A stretch of DNA of 64,000 bases from Daucus carota subsp. sativus (GCF_001625215.2 NC_030383.2:47798380-47862379); one strand, 5' to 3'; positions 1 through 11,272 are shown, counted from the first letter of the stretch. A program made the numbers and translations. The notes: generated from the sequence alone by a model not told the origin.

Positions 1-115
1 AACAACATGGCAGCAAGCGCCATCTTTCCTGCGACGACATTCCCTCAATTCTCCTCCAACATTAATATCAATGTCGTGAGCTAAGCTCCCTTTCTACGGA
101 TTACTATATATAGAG
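1..115 (-). other. Possible promoter and 5' end of a gene leaving the left edge
   Basis: Read on the minus strand, a TATA-like CTATATATAG lies at about 104-113. It is followed by 60-80 bases of leader and then two candidate starts: ATG at 40 (reads MSSQERW...) and ATG at 23 (reads MALAAML...), the second in a good plant context (AAGATGGC). Both frames are open to the edge, but too few codons remain to name a family. The plus strand also has a short closed frame, MAASAIFP..., that stops before base 90. This is an inference from promoter geometry only. Confidence 0.25.
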
Positions 116-2130
116 TAGTTGAGATGAGCATTCATATATGTCTTCTTTTACTCTCTGAAAGCTCCCTCGTATGGTTGCTTGTTTATATAGACGAACAAGT
201 CGGTCCTCTTTTACTTTTTTCCTATGAAACATTCCTACATAAATTCAAACAAGCTTCTACATTATAAAATTTATTTAAAAAGTACATCCAATGTGAACTC
301 CAAAATAACTAATAAGTACTGTATGACCTTCAATATCATAAATCCTAGCACTGGATTTATTTGATTAGATATATTAAAAAAGATTATATGTCCTTAACTC
401 GACGGCATAATCACATATTTTACTAATTTACAGCACATGATTGAAAATCATTAAATTTAAAATTAAGAACTTGTTTGAGAAATTCATTGGAAATGCTTTA
501 TGCAACTTCTACTCGGTTGCTCTACAAGTTATGTTAAAAAAATATGTTATATCCAAACATTAAAATTTAAATCCTTGCAGCAACAACCACATCCGGTCCT
601 TACCTGCAACTTCTCATTTTCGTGTTACTGATTATCATCAAAGGGAACAAAAATAATATATGGACAAATCAACCAAAAAGAAAAACTGACATTTCAGACT
701 TTACATTTACTTTATTGTTTTTGTCAATCTACAAATAAGTGAACGTAATTTTATAACCACTAGCAAGTGAAAATTAGGATCTACTAATACTTAAAAATTC
801 TTATTGGACCCAAGAGTGAGAAGGTCCATGGGCCAATCATTTCATTTTCCCATTGTTCGTGTGATCCCGCCAGTAAAATAACAGTCAAAAAAACGAAAAA
901 AGTATGCAAGTGTCAGATTCGTTTTCACACTGTACTACTGTAGTTACAATTTTATATGTAAAAGAATTTCCATAACCTTTTTCGTTTTCACACTTAATTC
1001 CAAGTCAAAATCAAAGTCAGAGTCTTTGTTTTGTCATGAATGTTTGTAAGCGGAAAGTTCACTTGGTGAAAAAAAATTAGCGTGGAAAGTTCTCTGAAAG
1101 CGACTTACTAATATCAGTGAATTTGGTTTAGAATCCAATTTTTTGACATTATCAATATTTATCTGGGGCAGCATATTGTTTCACATATCAAATATTGTTG
1201 GAAGATTTTCTAGACACATCGTTGAATATTGATGAAAATCGAAAATCTTCATTCAACGATGTGTTTAGAAGCAGATGAATCGTAAGTTATCAGTCAATAG
1301 GTTAGTTGGAAGGGAAAAATCGAGGAAGTTGTGTATAGAAATTCCAGATGTTTAGTCGTGTAATTAGCGGTGTCTGTAGGAAGGATGACTAGTGATCACT
1401 CTATATTACAGTCTTGCAGTCTACAGAAGTTGGTAATTATAAACGTTTGCTGTATAATTTTAACTTATATGTGTTGTCTCCATGCACAATAATGGACCAC
1501 ATAAATATTCCACAAGCTCTAGAAACAAAGGAAAATGGTCCAGATCTCATAACAAAAGATAGATGAGTATTATTTTCTTCTCTTTAATCTTAAATTCTTA
1601 ATGCGACTACCAGGCACACTAGTAGAATCTAGGTTGAATTTGAGTAATTCATGACCCCCACTGCGTATCAATAATTTTGTAATTTTTAGTATGGTGAAAA
1701 AATATAAAAAAAAATAATTAGGAGGACACGTGTTCTCATGCCTCTTCTTAGATCTGATGATCATTTTGAGAGCTGATCTCTTTTACTACATTTTTATGAA
1801 AAGAACATAAAAGAAAAGGGCGCATACAAACTACAAAAAGAATGGTTTAATTCTAGTGCGAAACTGTTTAACTTTTTTTTTTTTCAGTAAGACTTTCAGT
1901 GCGAAGCTGTTTTATTGATTGATGCCGATCAGGTGAGATTCACGTGTCCTCGTAAATAAAAGGCCCGGCCCAAACTCTACCTAGCCATTTATAACAACAT
2001 TTGCGGGGTTCATGCTTCCTAGAACCCACTACAACAAACCAAACATTAAACAATGATCAAATGTTGGCCGTCATATAAAAAGAGGGACAACAATTTTAAG
2101 CGAAAGTGCATATCAGGAACAGGGATCACG
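116..2130. other. AT-rich intergenic DNA, nothing recognised
   Basis: About 2 kb without a credible coding frame, RNA gene or clear terminal repeats. A palindromic pair of segments near 1205-1265 (GAAGATTTTC... and ...GAAAATCTTC, with AACGATGTGTTTAGA and TCTAGACACATCGTT) suggests a small hairpin or foldback relic, but no target duplication was seen. Confidence 0.4.
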
Positions 2131-2510
2131 ACAAGGAGCCGGTTTGGCTGAACTTATGCTTATGACTTAACGTGATTTATCTGATAAGCTTGTAGCTTAA
2201 AATATCTGTTTGAGCAATTTTGGCTTATGAATGATTTACGGGTTATAAAAATTATAATAATAAAAATAAAAATTATTTATGAGTAACTCATGATTTATGA
2301 GTAATTTTATCAAAACAAAAGTTCAAAAAAAAAATTAACCACACACGAAAAAAATACCTCAAACTAACTTCTGGTTTTAAGTCAACTTCTGACTTATTTT
2401 TGACTTTAAGTTGGCTTCTGACTTATTATACAAACATACATTTTTCAGCTTAAAGTCAGAATTAACTTAAAGCCCGGCTTTAAGCCCAGGCAAACACCCT
2501 CAAGGCGAGA
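2131..2510. mobile_element. Non-autonomous DNA transposon (MITE), hAT-like, copy 1
   Basis: An AT-rich segment with imperfect inverted ends: left end near GCCGGTTTGGCTGAACTTA, right end ...TTTAAGCCCAGGCAAACACC. It contains repeated 'gacttaaagt/agtcaacttctgactta' words typical of short terminal-repeat elements. A second copy with the same word order and right end lies at about 63128-63507. No coding capacity. A target duplication was not clear, so the superfamily is tentative and the ends are uncertain by about 10 bases. Confidence 0.6.
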
Positions 2511-4280
2511 ATAGTCGTCATCGTGCTCGGTTATGGTTAGAATATATTAATTACGCTAAAAAAGAAGTATAAAATTTTGATAATTATTTTAGATAAATTG
2601 ATCATTTAACATGATTTAATTTTACGTTCGTGGTTATCGTTAGAATATACTCCTTTCTTTCTGGTCGTTTAATTTTTTAACAAATATTTTTCAATTTTTT
2701 GATTACATAATTAAAAAAAAATTTTTAATAATTTTTTTTTGATTTAAAAAAATAAAAATAATAATTTTAACTATACGGTCGAATTAGAAACATGTATATT
2801 TGTTGGTAAAAACTTTTGCATCACCTCGAGCTTTACCTGATCGATTTCATACATGTTTGTACGCCATTTTCGCAAATTAGATGGTCCTAAATGGAGACAA
2901 GCCTTTTATTTTCAGTTGGTAGAAAATAATAATTTGAACCTGAGTGTCGGTACGAGGATATGATTTATTTTGATGAGCCAGAAACAAATGCAAAGAGCCA
3001 GAAATTTAGAAGTTTAATACTGAATTTTATACTATACTCTGAAGACTGAAAACAAAAGCGCCCAGAAACAGAACTAAAAACAAATCAGAATTCAATAAAA
3101 ATCTCAATCATTGTAAAAAACATTCAAGAATATAGTCAATTTATTGCAATGGCTATTGGCTCATGACCATGGAAATCTCAGAAACTACGATGAGTCACCG
3201 GCTATACGAAGCAGCCCAGATAGTGAAGTGTAGTGATGATCGTGGTCCAGAATGAGGTCGTTTCTTTCTGGTCCAAAAAAATTCGAGTCCCCTTGACCCT
3301 CCCCAAAAAAAAATTACCGCTTGTATCTCCTAAACGAGTGTTACGTCCGAGTCGTGAAATTGTGGTAGAATATGCCTCCGGTCTAGATCTTTTTCCCAAG
3401 GAGAAAGTTGAGACCCTGCGCTCAATATTCTATGTTTAAGAATAGACGGCGGTTGAGTTTTGTCTTCAGGCTCCGATCTCCACCCTCGTCAGAATTTTGA
3501 TCTGATGAGATTTTCGGATTTTATTTTAAAATTCGGTAACATCATTCTTTTATTTTATTTGTAATCAATTTCTCCGTCTATTTAGAAGGTACGTCTTTTT
3601 TCAATGTTTGTTGTGTGTTTTCGTTTGTTTTGGTGGTTTTTGTATTTTATTATGATAGTAGATCTATATTAGTGTATGTTTGTTTCTCTTCTCTTCCGGT
3701 AGTATAAGGTTTTTTAGGTGATCGGATTCTTTTATGATTTCGTTGAAATTTGTTCGGATTAGGTTATGAATTTTGTTGAGTTTAGTGATCTATATTTTTT
3801 AACTTGTTTTATCTTGGTCGGATTTGTTGTGGTCGGCCACAAAATTAGTCGAGAACGGGGTTTTGTTTTAATTTTCCACTATGTGTTCTTTGTGTTCTTG
3901 GTAATTTTTGATTAGTGAATGTGTTTAGTGTGTGTTTGATCTTCTTTATTTTAAATTTTAGTTTTTAAAATTGTTTTTAGTTGAATGTACAAATAATTTA
4001 TTGTTTTGTTATGTTTTAATTATCAATTGGTTTAAATTAGTAGGATTCTAATTTGTATATTTAGGTAATAAATTTTGCTGATTTACCGTTTTTTAGATGT
4101 TTTATATCTCATGGGCTGATTTTATGTGCGCTTTTTCAAATTTCTTGCAGGATAAATATTCTTTATGAATATTTAGTACCATTTATTGGGGATCATTATT
4201 GATGACATTATTGTGCCTTTAATGGCTTTTAATTTCCTGATTGTGTGCCATTTTTATGGCTTGTGTTACCATTTTGATGG

Positions 4281-4284
<4 letters not shown>
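2511..4284. other. Intergenic DNA, possible 5' part of a retroposon
   Basis: No recognised protein. A small open frame at 3233-3439 has no family resemblance and no good start. From about 3455 the sequence becomes T-rich and intron-like and runs towards the acceptor-like TTTTTCAG just before 5623. The stretch may therefore be the variable 5' part of the retroposon whose 3' module is listed at 5620-5807. This is inference; the left boundary is not visible. Confidence 0.3.

Positions 4285-4366
<82 letters not shown>
4285..4366. repeat. Compound (TA)n(GA)n microsatellite
   Basis: A run of about 27 TA units passes directly into about 14 GA units. A second TA run at 5029-5056 lies on the other side of the MITE at 4367-5028, as if that element had landed in or next to a TA-rich tract. 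Confidence 0.9.
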
Positions 4367-4368
<2 letters not shown>

Positions 4369-5025
4369 GGGCTCAATGGAGACCAAAAATTTTGGAGTCA
4401 TTAGAGACTACAAGATCTACCGTTAAATAATATGGCAATTAATGGACATGATTAAATATTCTTTGTCCTGCATTTCTTGTCCAGCATTTCTAATTTTGTA
4501 ATATTAATAATTTACACTATTCTTGTCCTGCATTTCTAGTAATGTATTATTAATATTCTTGTGCTGCATTTCTTGTTTTTAGTTTTAATTCAAAACTATG
4601 TTTGTAATTTACACTATTCTTATCCTGCATTTCTAGCAATGTAATATTAATAATTTGTCCCGCATATTTGTGATATATCTAAGTGTTATTTTGTCTTGCA
4701 ACAAATTCAATTCGTTGCAGGACAATGACAATGAGTTCAGTGCCAATCATAGCAGTGTCCCACTACATCTTTGTTTTGTATGTAATTATTATTTTTATTT
4801 GTTAGGATTTCGGTGATTGAACACAAATATTATGGAATTATTATTTTATGTTATGCAAGATTTAGAAGTACTGCTTGTTGTTCATCGATTTAGAAGTGCA
4901 GGACAGGATAGGGAGAGAAAACAAACGTGCAGGACAAAATATATGCAGCCGTTGGATGTTTAATGATTGGATGGCCAGGATTAGGTCTCTACAGTCTCCA
5001 AATAATCCAGTCTCCATAGAACTTT

Positions 5026-5028
<3 letters not shown>
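4367..5028. mobile_element. Non-autonomous DNA element with GGAGAC-rich terminal repeats
   Basis: The left end reads GGGCTCAATGGAGACC and the right end, read on the other strand, AGTTCTATGGAGACTGG. The subterminal regions repeat TTTGGAGAC/TAGAGAC in opposite orientations, giving an inverted-repeat structure of about 660 bp. TA microsatellite lies on both sides (4285-4340 and 5029-5056), so the element either targets TA tracts or carries them. Similar ends bound a second element at about 55370-55985. It encodes nothing; superfamily not assigned. Confidence 0.5.
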
Positions 5029-5059
<31 letters not shown>

Positions 5060-5069
5060 TCAATGTCTA

Positions 5070-5373
5070 CTCCCTCCGTCCCTTTTTATGTGTCTATTTT
5101 GGAAAAAAAAACACATAACAAGGAATAATTGATTGTATAAACTTTTTCATTAAATACCCCTAATTAATATCTTGAAAATGGTGGAATACCCCTACTTTAT
5201 GTCTTGAAAACATGAATTCAACCAAGTTTTAAATAAGCCAAGTCTTGAAAATTGAAATTATGGAGATATATTTGAAAAACTATCATTAAATTAGTTATGA
5301 AAATATAAATGGACAGATAAATAGGGACAAATTTTTACTTCTAAAGTGGACAGATAAATAGGGACGGAGGGAG
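5070..5373. mobile_element. Stowaway MITE (Tc1/mariner type)
   Basis: The left end CTCCCTCCGTCCCTTTTTAT and right end ATAGGGACGGAGGGAG are inverted copies. The 304-bp element is flanked by TA on both sides (5068-5069 and 5374-5375), the Stowaway target duplication. No coding capacity. Confidence 0.85.
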
Positions 5374-5619
5374 TATTATTTTAATACTCGATTAAATAAT
5401 TAAGGTTTATGTATCTAACCAAAGGAATCCCTTTTGGTTAGATTTTTTTTTATTTATTATTATTTTTCATTATTTTACTTCCTCTATTTTATTATATTCA
5501 TTTTTTTCTTTTATGGCTTTATTAGATTTATTATTTTTTACATTAATTAAGTTTATATATATATAAACATATATGATTTTCTTGTACTGATTTATGTTTT
5601 GTTTTGTTTTGTTTCTTTT

Positions 5620-5807
5620 TCAGGATTCTCTGGAAGAATAGAAGAGGGGTTTATCTTTTGTCTTATTTTCTAAACTTCTGGGGCCATCTTGCATGACCTT
5701 CAGTTAGAAAATAAACTTTCTTGAATGAAAGAATTCCCTTGTGCCAGCTATTGTATTCGATACAATTCATCTACGTGTATGTAGACCCTGACAAAAAAAA
5801 AAAAAAA
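5620..5807 (+). mobile_element. Retroposon 3' module with poly(A) tail, copy A
   Basis: Starts at the acceptor-like TTTTTCAG/GATTCTCTGGAAGA and ends in an uninterrupted A tract at about 5792-5807. A homologous module at 43832-44003 shares GATTCT(C)TGGAAGA, CATCTTGCATG and TTTCTTGAATGAAAGAATT in the same order, also ends in poly(A), and there sits inside a 15-bp target duplication. The sequence 5' of the module differs between the copies. This fits a LINE-mobilised retroposon family. No reverse transcriptase is seen here. Confidence 0.55.
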
Positions 5808-6081
5808 TTCATACGGACCAAATTCTAGGTAAAAAATGTTTCTACGGGTTAAGAAAAGCAGGAGTTACAAAAAGCTTCTATTTCTCTCAAACAAACGGGC
5901 GCAATGATTCACTTTGCTTCCGATTTTATTTGCTTCTGTCACTTAAAACTAATACAAATTTGTTCCCATTTCGTAACCAAATCCATCTCGGAACTACATT
6001 TTCTCGTAGACTACATTCGATCAGCAACCTCAAGTCCATAACTACATTCTCAATCCTTACAAATGCATAACGTTTGTCTCA

Positions 6082-7620
6082 TTACTTTGCCAATTCTTCT
6101 TTGGCTAATGAACCATTTTCACCACTAGATTCATTTTTTGTTCCGTTTTCTTGACTAACAGCAGCCACTTCCTCAACTTTCTCCTCTGCTTTCACTTGCT
6201 CAGCCAACAATCTTTTAGCATTCTCTGCTTCTTCTTCAGCAGCTTTCACCCTTGCTTCCTCTTTTGCCGTCTCCAAAGCTCCCACCAAGCCCTCCAAGCA
6301 ACCATCAACAGCATCCTCAATCGAGCTCTTAACCATCAAATTCTCCGCGACATCAGCAGGACTCATATTAACTTCCTCCAGCAACAACCTAATCTTATCA
6401 AACAAACAATGTGCCTCCACATCAAGATAATTCTTCGCCAACACCTTAAACGACTCAAAACAACAGTACGACAGCTCCACATGCTTATCCATCCTTCCCC
6501 TCCTGATCAGCGCAGGATCAAGTTTCTCCACATAATTCGTTGTGAAAACAATCAATCTCTCACCACGACAAGCAGACCACAATCCATCAATAAAATTCAG
6601 AAGCCCCGAAAGAGTCACCTTACTAGTCTTCGCCTCCCCTTCATCTTTCATCAGCTTTTTCGCCACTGCTTCCTTATCCTCATCCTCATCCTCCTTCCTC
6701 TTCTTCTTCCTCTGCCCCGTGAGATCCAACGAACAATCAATATCCTCAATCACAATAATCGACTTACTCGACGTCTCAATCAACAACTTCCTCAACTCCG
6801 TATTATCCTTCACCGCAGTCAATTCAAGATCAAAAATATCATATTCCAGCAAATTAGCCATCGCCGCAACCATAGTAGACTTCCCCGTCCCGGGAGGCCC
6901 ATAAAGAAGATACCCTCTCTTCCAAGCCCTCCCAATTTTCGCATAATAATCCTGAGCATTACTAAACCTCACAAGATCATCCACAATTTCTCGCTTTCTC
7001 ACAGGGTCCATCCCTAGGGTTTGAAATGTGGCAGGATGCTCAAACACAACATGACTCCAATGAGACCCCGAATTCGTATACAATTTCCTCTGCCTATTCT
7101 TAACAGTTATAGCCTTACCCTCCTTAAAAACATGTGACAAATAAGGCCCAATTATAAGCTCCCTCTGTTTCTTATGAAACAAAAGCTTATAATACCTTTT
7201 CTCATCACTAGTGGGATAAAACGAGAAACTCTGAGCCTTAGAAACGTTTTTCCCCGAGACCCACCAGACCTTAACACCATTGAACTCATCAGCCACTTCT
7301 TCGTTATCATCCATGCTGAGAGCCAGAGACTGGCTGTTCTTGAGGGTGTCAGCCTTAAGCTTCTTGGCTTGCATGGATGAATTGGAAGCTAAATAAGTCT
7401 CGATAGCGGAAAAGGCCTCGCTGCGCATGAGGCGCTCCCCGGTGAACTCATTGAACTTGATTTGGATGTAGGGGTAGACGAGAGAGAAGAGCTTGTGTGT
7501 GTATTTTTCAAGAGAGGTTCTGAGTTCGTAAGGGAAGTATTGTTGGAACATGGCCCAGATGAACATGATTCCGGCTATGAGTGAGCCCATTTGGGTGAAC
7601 ATTTCTCCCGTGCTCAACAT
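6082..7620 (-). CDS. AAA-ATPase, BCS1-like plant family (AATP1/ASD-like)
   Basis: Single-exon gene of 512 residues, the usual size and intronless form of this family. A hydrophobic segment at about residues 10-28 is the likely membrane anchor (mitochondrial or ER). An AAA-associated domain follows at about 30-125. The ATPase core has Walker A GPPGTGKS at 241-248, Walker B IIVIEDID at 288-295, and the sensor/arginine-finger region VFTTNYVEKLDPALIRRGRMD. A Lys/Glu/Asp-rich insert (KKKRKEDEDEDK) follows Walker B, as in relatives. The C-terminus is an Ala/Glu-rich probable coiled coil. Family members hydrolyse ATP and have been linked to stress, cell death and seed development; the substrate here is unknown. 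The start is the first ATG after a TATA box about 33 bases upstream. No damage seen. The long plus-strand frames over this gene are shadows. Confidence 0.93.
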   Translation of the reverse strand: MLSTGEMFTQMGSLIAGIMFIWAMFQQYFPYELRTSLEKYTHKLFSLVYPYIQIKFNEFTGERLMRSEAFSAIETYLASNSSMQAKKLKADTLKNSQSLALSMDDNEEVADEFNGVKVWWVSGKNVSKAQSFSFYPTSDEKRYYKLLFHKKQRELIIGPYLSHVFKEGKAITVKNRQRKLYTNSGSHWSHVVFEHPATFQTLGMDPVRKREIVDDLVRFSNAQDYYAKIGRAWKRGYLLYGPPGTGKSTMVAAMANLLEYDIFDLELTAVKDNTELRKLLIETSSKSIIVIEDIDCSLDLTGQRKKKRKEDEDEDKEAVAKKLMKDEGEAKTSKVTLSGLLNFIDGLWSACRGERLIVFTTNYVEKLDPALIRRGRMDKHVELSYCCFESFKVLAKNYLDVEAHCLFDKIRLLLEEVNMSPADVAENLMVKSSIEDAVDGCLEGLVGALETAKEEARVKAAEEEAENAKRLLAEQVKAEEKVEEVAAVSQENGTKNESSGENGSLAKEELAK

Positions 7621-7652
7621 TTTGTCTGGCTTAGCTTGGTTGCTCTGATGTT

Positions 7653-7662
7653 TTTATATAGA
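7653..7662 (-). promoter_or_regulatory. TATA box of the AAA-ATPase gene
   Basis: CTATATAAAA on the minus strand, about 33 bases upstream of the ATG at 7620. This implies a very short 5' leader of roughly 5-15 bases if transcription starts at the usual spacing. Confidence 0.6.
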
Positions 7663-9220
7663 GGAAGATAAGATGTGGGGTAATCTGGGCCACATAATGA
7701 TTTAATTATGCTGTTGTGATGACTAATGACATGGTTAAGATGGAGATTAGTGAGGGGGTGATTATTGATGCGATGGGATTAGTTATGTAATTTGTTGGCT
7801 AGACGGCTAATACATGCGTGAAAGAGGACTTGCGAAAGGGCCAGGAAGGCGATTTAAATTGAGTTGAACGGGGAGTCGGTGAAGTGAAGACAATTGAAGA
7901 TTGTCTTCTTGTTGCTTGGACACGAAGAAAGATGGGATGAGGAGTTGCATTATTTCTTCTTTATATGGTATTCACATTACGTGTTTGGGCGATGACATCT
8001 ATTATATTGATGTCATTGTCCTACGTCGAAAACATATTTAGGATGGCTTCTTGGAGTGTTGTAAAAAGCGGGAGTCGACTTAGTCGGTGAAAGTATCGTC
8101 CAGTGAGCAGCGATTAATCGGGTAATCGGAGATTAATCGGAGTGATTAATCGGATCACTAATCGTAATCAATTTAATATTATTATTTAAATTATATATAC
8201 ATATATAATATAATTATATATACTATAAATTTATAGTCTCATAAAATCAAAAGATTAATAATTTTTTTATAACACAAATCATGTCTTTATACACATATAC
8301 ACATATAGAAGATTCTTACAAGTAAATGTGCATGTTTGGCGGTGGAGAATAAGCGTTTCTTTTCTTGAGGAGCTGACTTCTACTTTTCCCGGTTCATTTG
8401 TGTAAAAAAACTAGAAGCACAAGCTGAGACTGCTAATTTTTGATTCAGGACATTTACTTCTTTTCTAAAAAGTTTAATTACTTAGAGGAACTTCAATATG
8501 AGTTAAGTTGCAGAGAGCTTGCCAACTCCTACATGGCATGACAACCTTGGTTGCCTACTTATTGGAGTTGTATAATTTCCATCAAGTTGTCAAAAGTTGG
8601 CAACTTCCTCATATAGTAAGATCTCATATATTTTTCTCAAAAGTGTATATATCTCTACCCATTTTTGTATTTTTCATATTACTATCACTTATATCACTTA
8701 TAAATGGGATCACATTAGCAATTTTTAAAGTTACCAACTATTGGAATAGATTTTTAACAAAGGTTGCCAATAGCGAGACGGATGAGAGAGGAGATAAAAT
8801 AATAATATATTAGATGATGTGGTAGAGGTTGACAACTATTTTGACAACCTCTCTTGGAGATGTTCTTATAAGTTTTATTTTATTTCTCAGTTCTCTTTCA
8901 ATTATTTGTAAAGCAACAAATACTTTTTTAAGTTTACCCAGACGGTCATAATATTTATTATTGCAATAAATTAAGAAAAACGTTATATTCAGAGTAATAT
9001 TTTATATCCAGAGCTGAAAAAGCATGAAAAGAGATGAAATTACCTCTTACATTATTTTTTTCATTGTTATTGTGTATTCACGAGATCAGTTTTGTCTTTT
9101 TATGATTATTTGTTCTGAAAATTAAAATTTGCACTGGATTTAACATTTTCCTAAATTAATTGCAGAAACAGAGCAATGTGACGAAGAAAGGTGATGTTAT
9201 TGGACTTTATGATCACGTTA
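7663..9220. other. Intergenic DNA with MITE relics
   Basis: The region upstream of the AAA-ATPase gene. At 8096-8175 there are repeated GATTAATCGG words matching the right part of the hAT MITE at 42099-42642, so this is a decayed relative. At about 8482-8880 weak inverted ends (TTAGAGGAACTTCAATATGAG against the reverse complement of CTCTTGGAGATGTTCTTATAA) suggest an old Tourist-like element. No gene is visible. Confidence 0.4.
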
Positions 9221-9598
9221 GAGCAAGTCCAAAAGATGCCCTATATTATGTCTTAAGTTATAATTTAGGGCAATTGATGAAAAAACTTGATCCAACAATG
9301 TCCTAGTGATGACTTATATCACTAGGATAACCTCCTCAAACCCTATTTTTGGAGCACATCTCTCCTTGCCATATTCTATATTTTATTATAAATTCTCATC
9401 AACTATCTCTTTCTCTCTCTACTTTTATATTATGCTTTAATGATGAAAGAGAGTCTTTAATAATAAAATATTAGACGTATTGTGAGAATAAGGCACATTG
9501 TTGGAGTTCAAGTTTGTAAAATATGTCCTAAATTACTAATACATGATATTTTATATTATATTTGAGGCTTAAACTAGGACACTCTTGAACTTGCTCTT
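9221..9598. mobile_element. Tourist-type MITE (PIF/Harbinger)
   Basis: The left end GAGCAAGTCCAA and right end TTGAACTTGCTC are inverted repeats. The 378-bp element is flanked by TTA on both sides (9218-9220 and 9599-9601), the PIF/Harbinger 3-bp target duplication. No coding capacity. Confidence 0.8.
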
Positions 9599-9926
9599 AC
9601 ACTGTCATTCCCTTTCGGTTCCAGTTCTTAAGATTTCAATTTTCGGCCTCTAACAAGCAAAACTCAAAAATAGTACTGAGATAGTCATTGCATTTCAATT
9701 GAATATGTTTTCGTAATTTTCCGTTCTCTTTAGTAGGTTATACATATTAAAAAGAAAGTCTGAGATCCGAAAAAGAACAATTTCGAATATACAACTTAAA
9801 ATGAAAATCTTAGCATTCGAATGAGGATGGATATTGGATCATACTGAATTAAAGTTTTGAATGGATAGTAACACTTCGAGCATTCAAAAATCAGAACTGG
9901 ATCATCAACACTTGACTTAATTCGTA
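9599..9926. other. Short intergenic stretch, nothing recognised
   Basis: No credible frame, RNA gene or terminal repeats seen. A 61-codon minus frame across 9796-9981 runs into the neighbouring MITE and has no family resemblance. Confidence 0.5.
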
Positions 9927-10336
9927 CTCTCTCTGTCCCTCTCATTTCTTTACGGTTATTATTTTGAGATGTCTCTCTCATTTCTTTACGTTACTATAAA
10001 TAGTCTACTATCTTCCCCTACTACCTCATATTTAACAATTAAAACTACTATTACACCCACTATTTTCCTCCACTATCTCAAATTTATTATTAAATATTAG
10101 TAGGTCCCACCACTTTACCCACTTTTCATCTAACTTTACTCATTAAACTATCTCATATTTAACAATAAAAACTACCATTACACCCACTACTTTCCTCCAC
10201 TATCTCAAATTTATTATTAAATATTGGTAGATCTCACCACTTTACTCACTTTAAATCTAACTTTACTCAATTTTCATACATTATCTTGGTCTTCGTGTCT
10301 TCCTCCAATGTAAACAATTGAGGGAGCCGAAGGGAG
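9927..10336. mobile_element. Stowaway-like MITE
   Basis: Begins CTCTCTCTGTCCCTCTCATT after TA and ends GAGGGAGCCGAAGGGAG before TA, so the TA duplication is at 9925-9926 and 10337-10338. Inside is an imperfect direct repeat (the word AACTACYATTACACCCACTA occurs twice, about 120 bases apart). The inverted ends are diverged, which suggests an older copy. Confidence 0.6.
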
Positions 10337-10437
10337 TAGTTGCTAGTAATTTGTTTCATCATTCTCTTCCCAGTACAAAATTTCATATATAAAAACAATT
10401 AACAACAAATTACAAGGCTCAGGAAAATGAAATTTAC

Positions 10438-10514
10438 TTCTCATTGATCATCTAATAGATAATCTCTGAAGTCTGACATGTGAATAATTTCAAAATTCTT
10501 CATCGCGTTTTACA
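10438..10514 (-). ncRNA. Conserved island of unknown RNA type, copy 1
   Basis: About 77 bases nearly identical to 11846-11922, while the flanking spacers differ. Read on the minus strand it contains GATGAAG (box C-like), CAGA words, and a perfect 8-bp hairpin GATTATCT-ATT-AGATGATC. I found no convincing D box, terminal stem or rRNA complementarity, so the class (C/D, H/ACA or other) is open. Confidence 0.3.
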
Positions 10515-10607
10515 CCATATCAACTACATATAAAATAAAATTAATAAAGTTCTTCAAGGGTCCCGCACACGTAGCTCGATCAAATTTATACAAAATGAGC
10601 GCTCTCT

Positions 10608-10651
10608 GCTCATGTATATAATCAGAATAGCGTATATTGCCATCAGGAGCC
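10608..10651 (-). ncRNA. Candidate C/D snoRNA segment complementary to 18S rRNA, copy 1
   Basis: On the minus strand ...AATATACGCTATT is followed directly by box D-like CTGA. The 13 bases are the exact antisense of AATAGCGTATATT in 18S rRNA. By the D-plus-5 rule the predicted methylated base is the G of AATAG. A C-like TGATGG lies just upstream. The terminal stem is weaker than in copy 2, and this copy may be decayed. Confidence 0.45.
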
Positions 10652-10680
10652 AATCAAGCTCAATTATAAAATACATAACA

Positions 10681-10760
10681 GAGAGATCAGAGGTTGGTTA
10701 TGGTTTATCGGTCACGGTTAATCTGAAACACGGACCAAATTGTTCATCATCATATCTCTC
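10681..10760 (-). ncRNA. U18: C/D box snoRNA U18, copy 1
   Basis: 80 nt on the minus strand. It has a terminal stem GAGAGA/TCTCTC, box C ATGATGA and box D CTGA. Just upstream of a D'-like CAGA lies a 15-nt guide, TTGGTCCGTGTTTCA, the exact antisense of TGAAACACGGACCAA in 25S/28S rRNA. The same antisense element defines U18 in animals, yeast and plants; it directs 2'-O-methylation of an adenosine in that 25S segment. It differs from copy 2 at only a few positions. It may rely on the copy-2 promoter or be silent. Confidence 0.8.
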
Positions 10761-10773
10761 CATATATATATTA

Positions 10774-11272
10774 CTCCTTCCGTTTCAAATTAAATATCCA
10801 CTTTCAAAAAATCACACAGTTAAAAAAAAGTAATTGTTCACAAATTAATTGCATTAAATGAGCATGATATGTGGTGTGAGATTGATCTAGAAAATATAAA
10901 TAAGAGATGTGTGGAAGAGAATTGACTTAGAAAATACTCTCTCCGTTTCAATTTAGATGTCCACTTTGAAAAAAAAAATTATGTTTCAAATTACTTGTCC
11001 ACTTCAACTTTTAATGCAAAATCATATTTCCAAAGTCAATTCTACTCTACATATCTCTTATTTATATTTCCTAGATCAATCTCACACCACATGTTAGAAT
11101 CATTTAATGCAGTTAATACGTGAACAACCACTTTTCTTAAACTGTGCGATTTTTCGAAAGTGGACATCTATTTTGAAACGGAGTATGATTTTGCATTGAA
11201 AGTTGAAGTGAACAAGTAATTTGAAACAAATTTTTTTTTTGAAGATGGACATGTAAATTGAAACGGAAGGAG
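10774..11272. mobile_element. Compound Stowaway-like MITE between the snoRNA copies
   Basis: The ends CTCCTTCCGTTTCAAATTA and AATTGAAACGGAAGGAG are inverted and flanked by TA. Inside, a second set of the same end motif (ACTCTCTCCGTTTCAATTTA near 10935 and TTGAAACGGAGTA near 11175) and reverse-complementary halves indicate two related elements, nested or head to head. They separate the two snoRNA blocks. Confidence 0.65.

Larger units (their letters stand above)
10348..10764 (-). repeat. Duplicated snoRNA block, copy 1
   Basis: About 415 bp that recurs at 11757-12156 in the same orientation. Three islands are almost unchanged between copies: the U18 snoRNA (10681-10760), an 18S-complementary segment (10608-10651) and an unidentified island (10438-10514). 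The spacers between them have diverged by substitutions and indels. This conservation pattern supports functional RNA. Copy 1 ends right where a Stowaway MITE begins (10774) and lacks the promoter and first snoRNA found with copy 2. Confidence 0.75.

Noticed and set aside
1570-1764. 64-codon minus frame
   Set aside because: AT-rich chance frame with no family resemblance or promoter signals.
3233-3439. 68-codon frame as a gene
   Set aside because: No domain, and the overlapping minus-strand frame is equally open; the region is retroposon-like.
6151-7017. Long plus-strand open frames over the AAA-ATPase gene
   Set aside because: Shadow of the minus-strand gene: low-complexity translation, no domain, and the real gene has full AAA motifs.
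8508-8813. 101-codon plus frame
   Set aside because: Lies in a probable MITE relic; the composition is that of translated AT-rich DNA.
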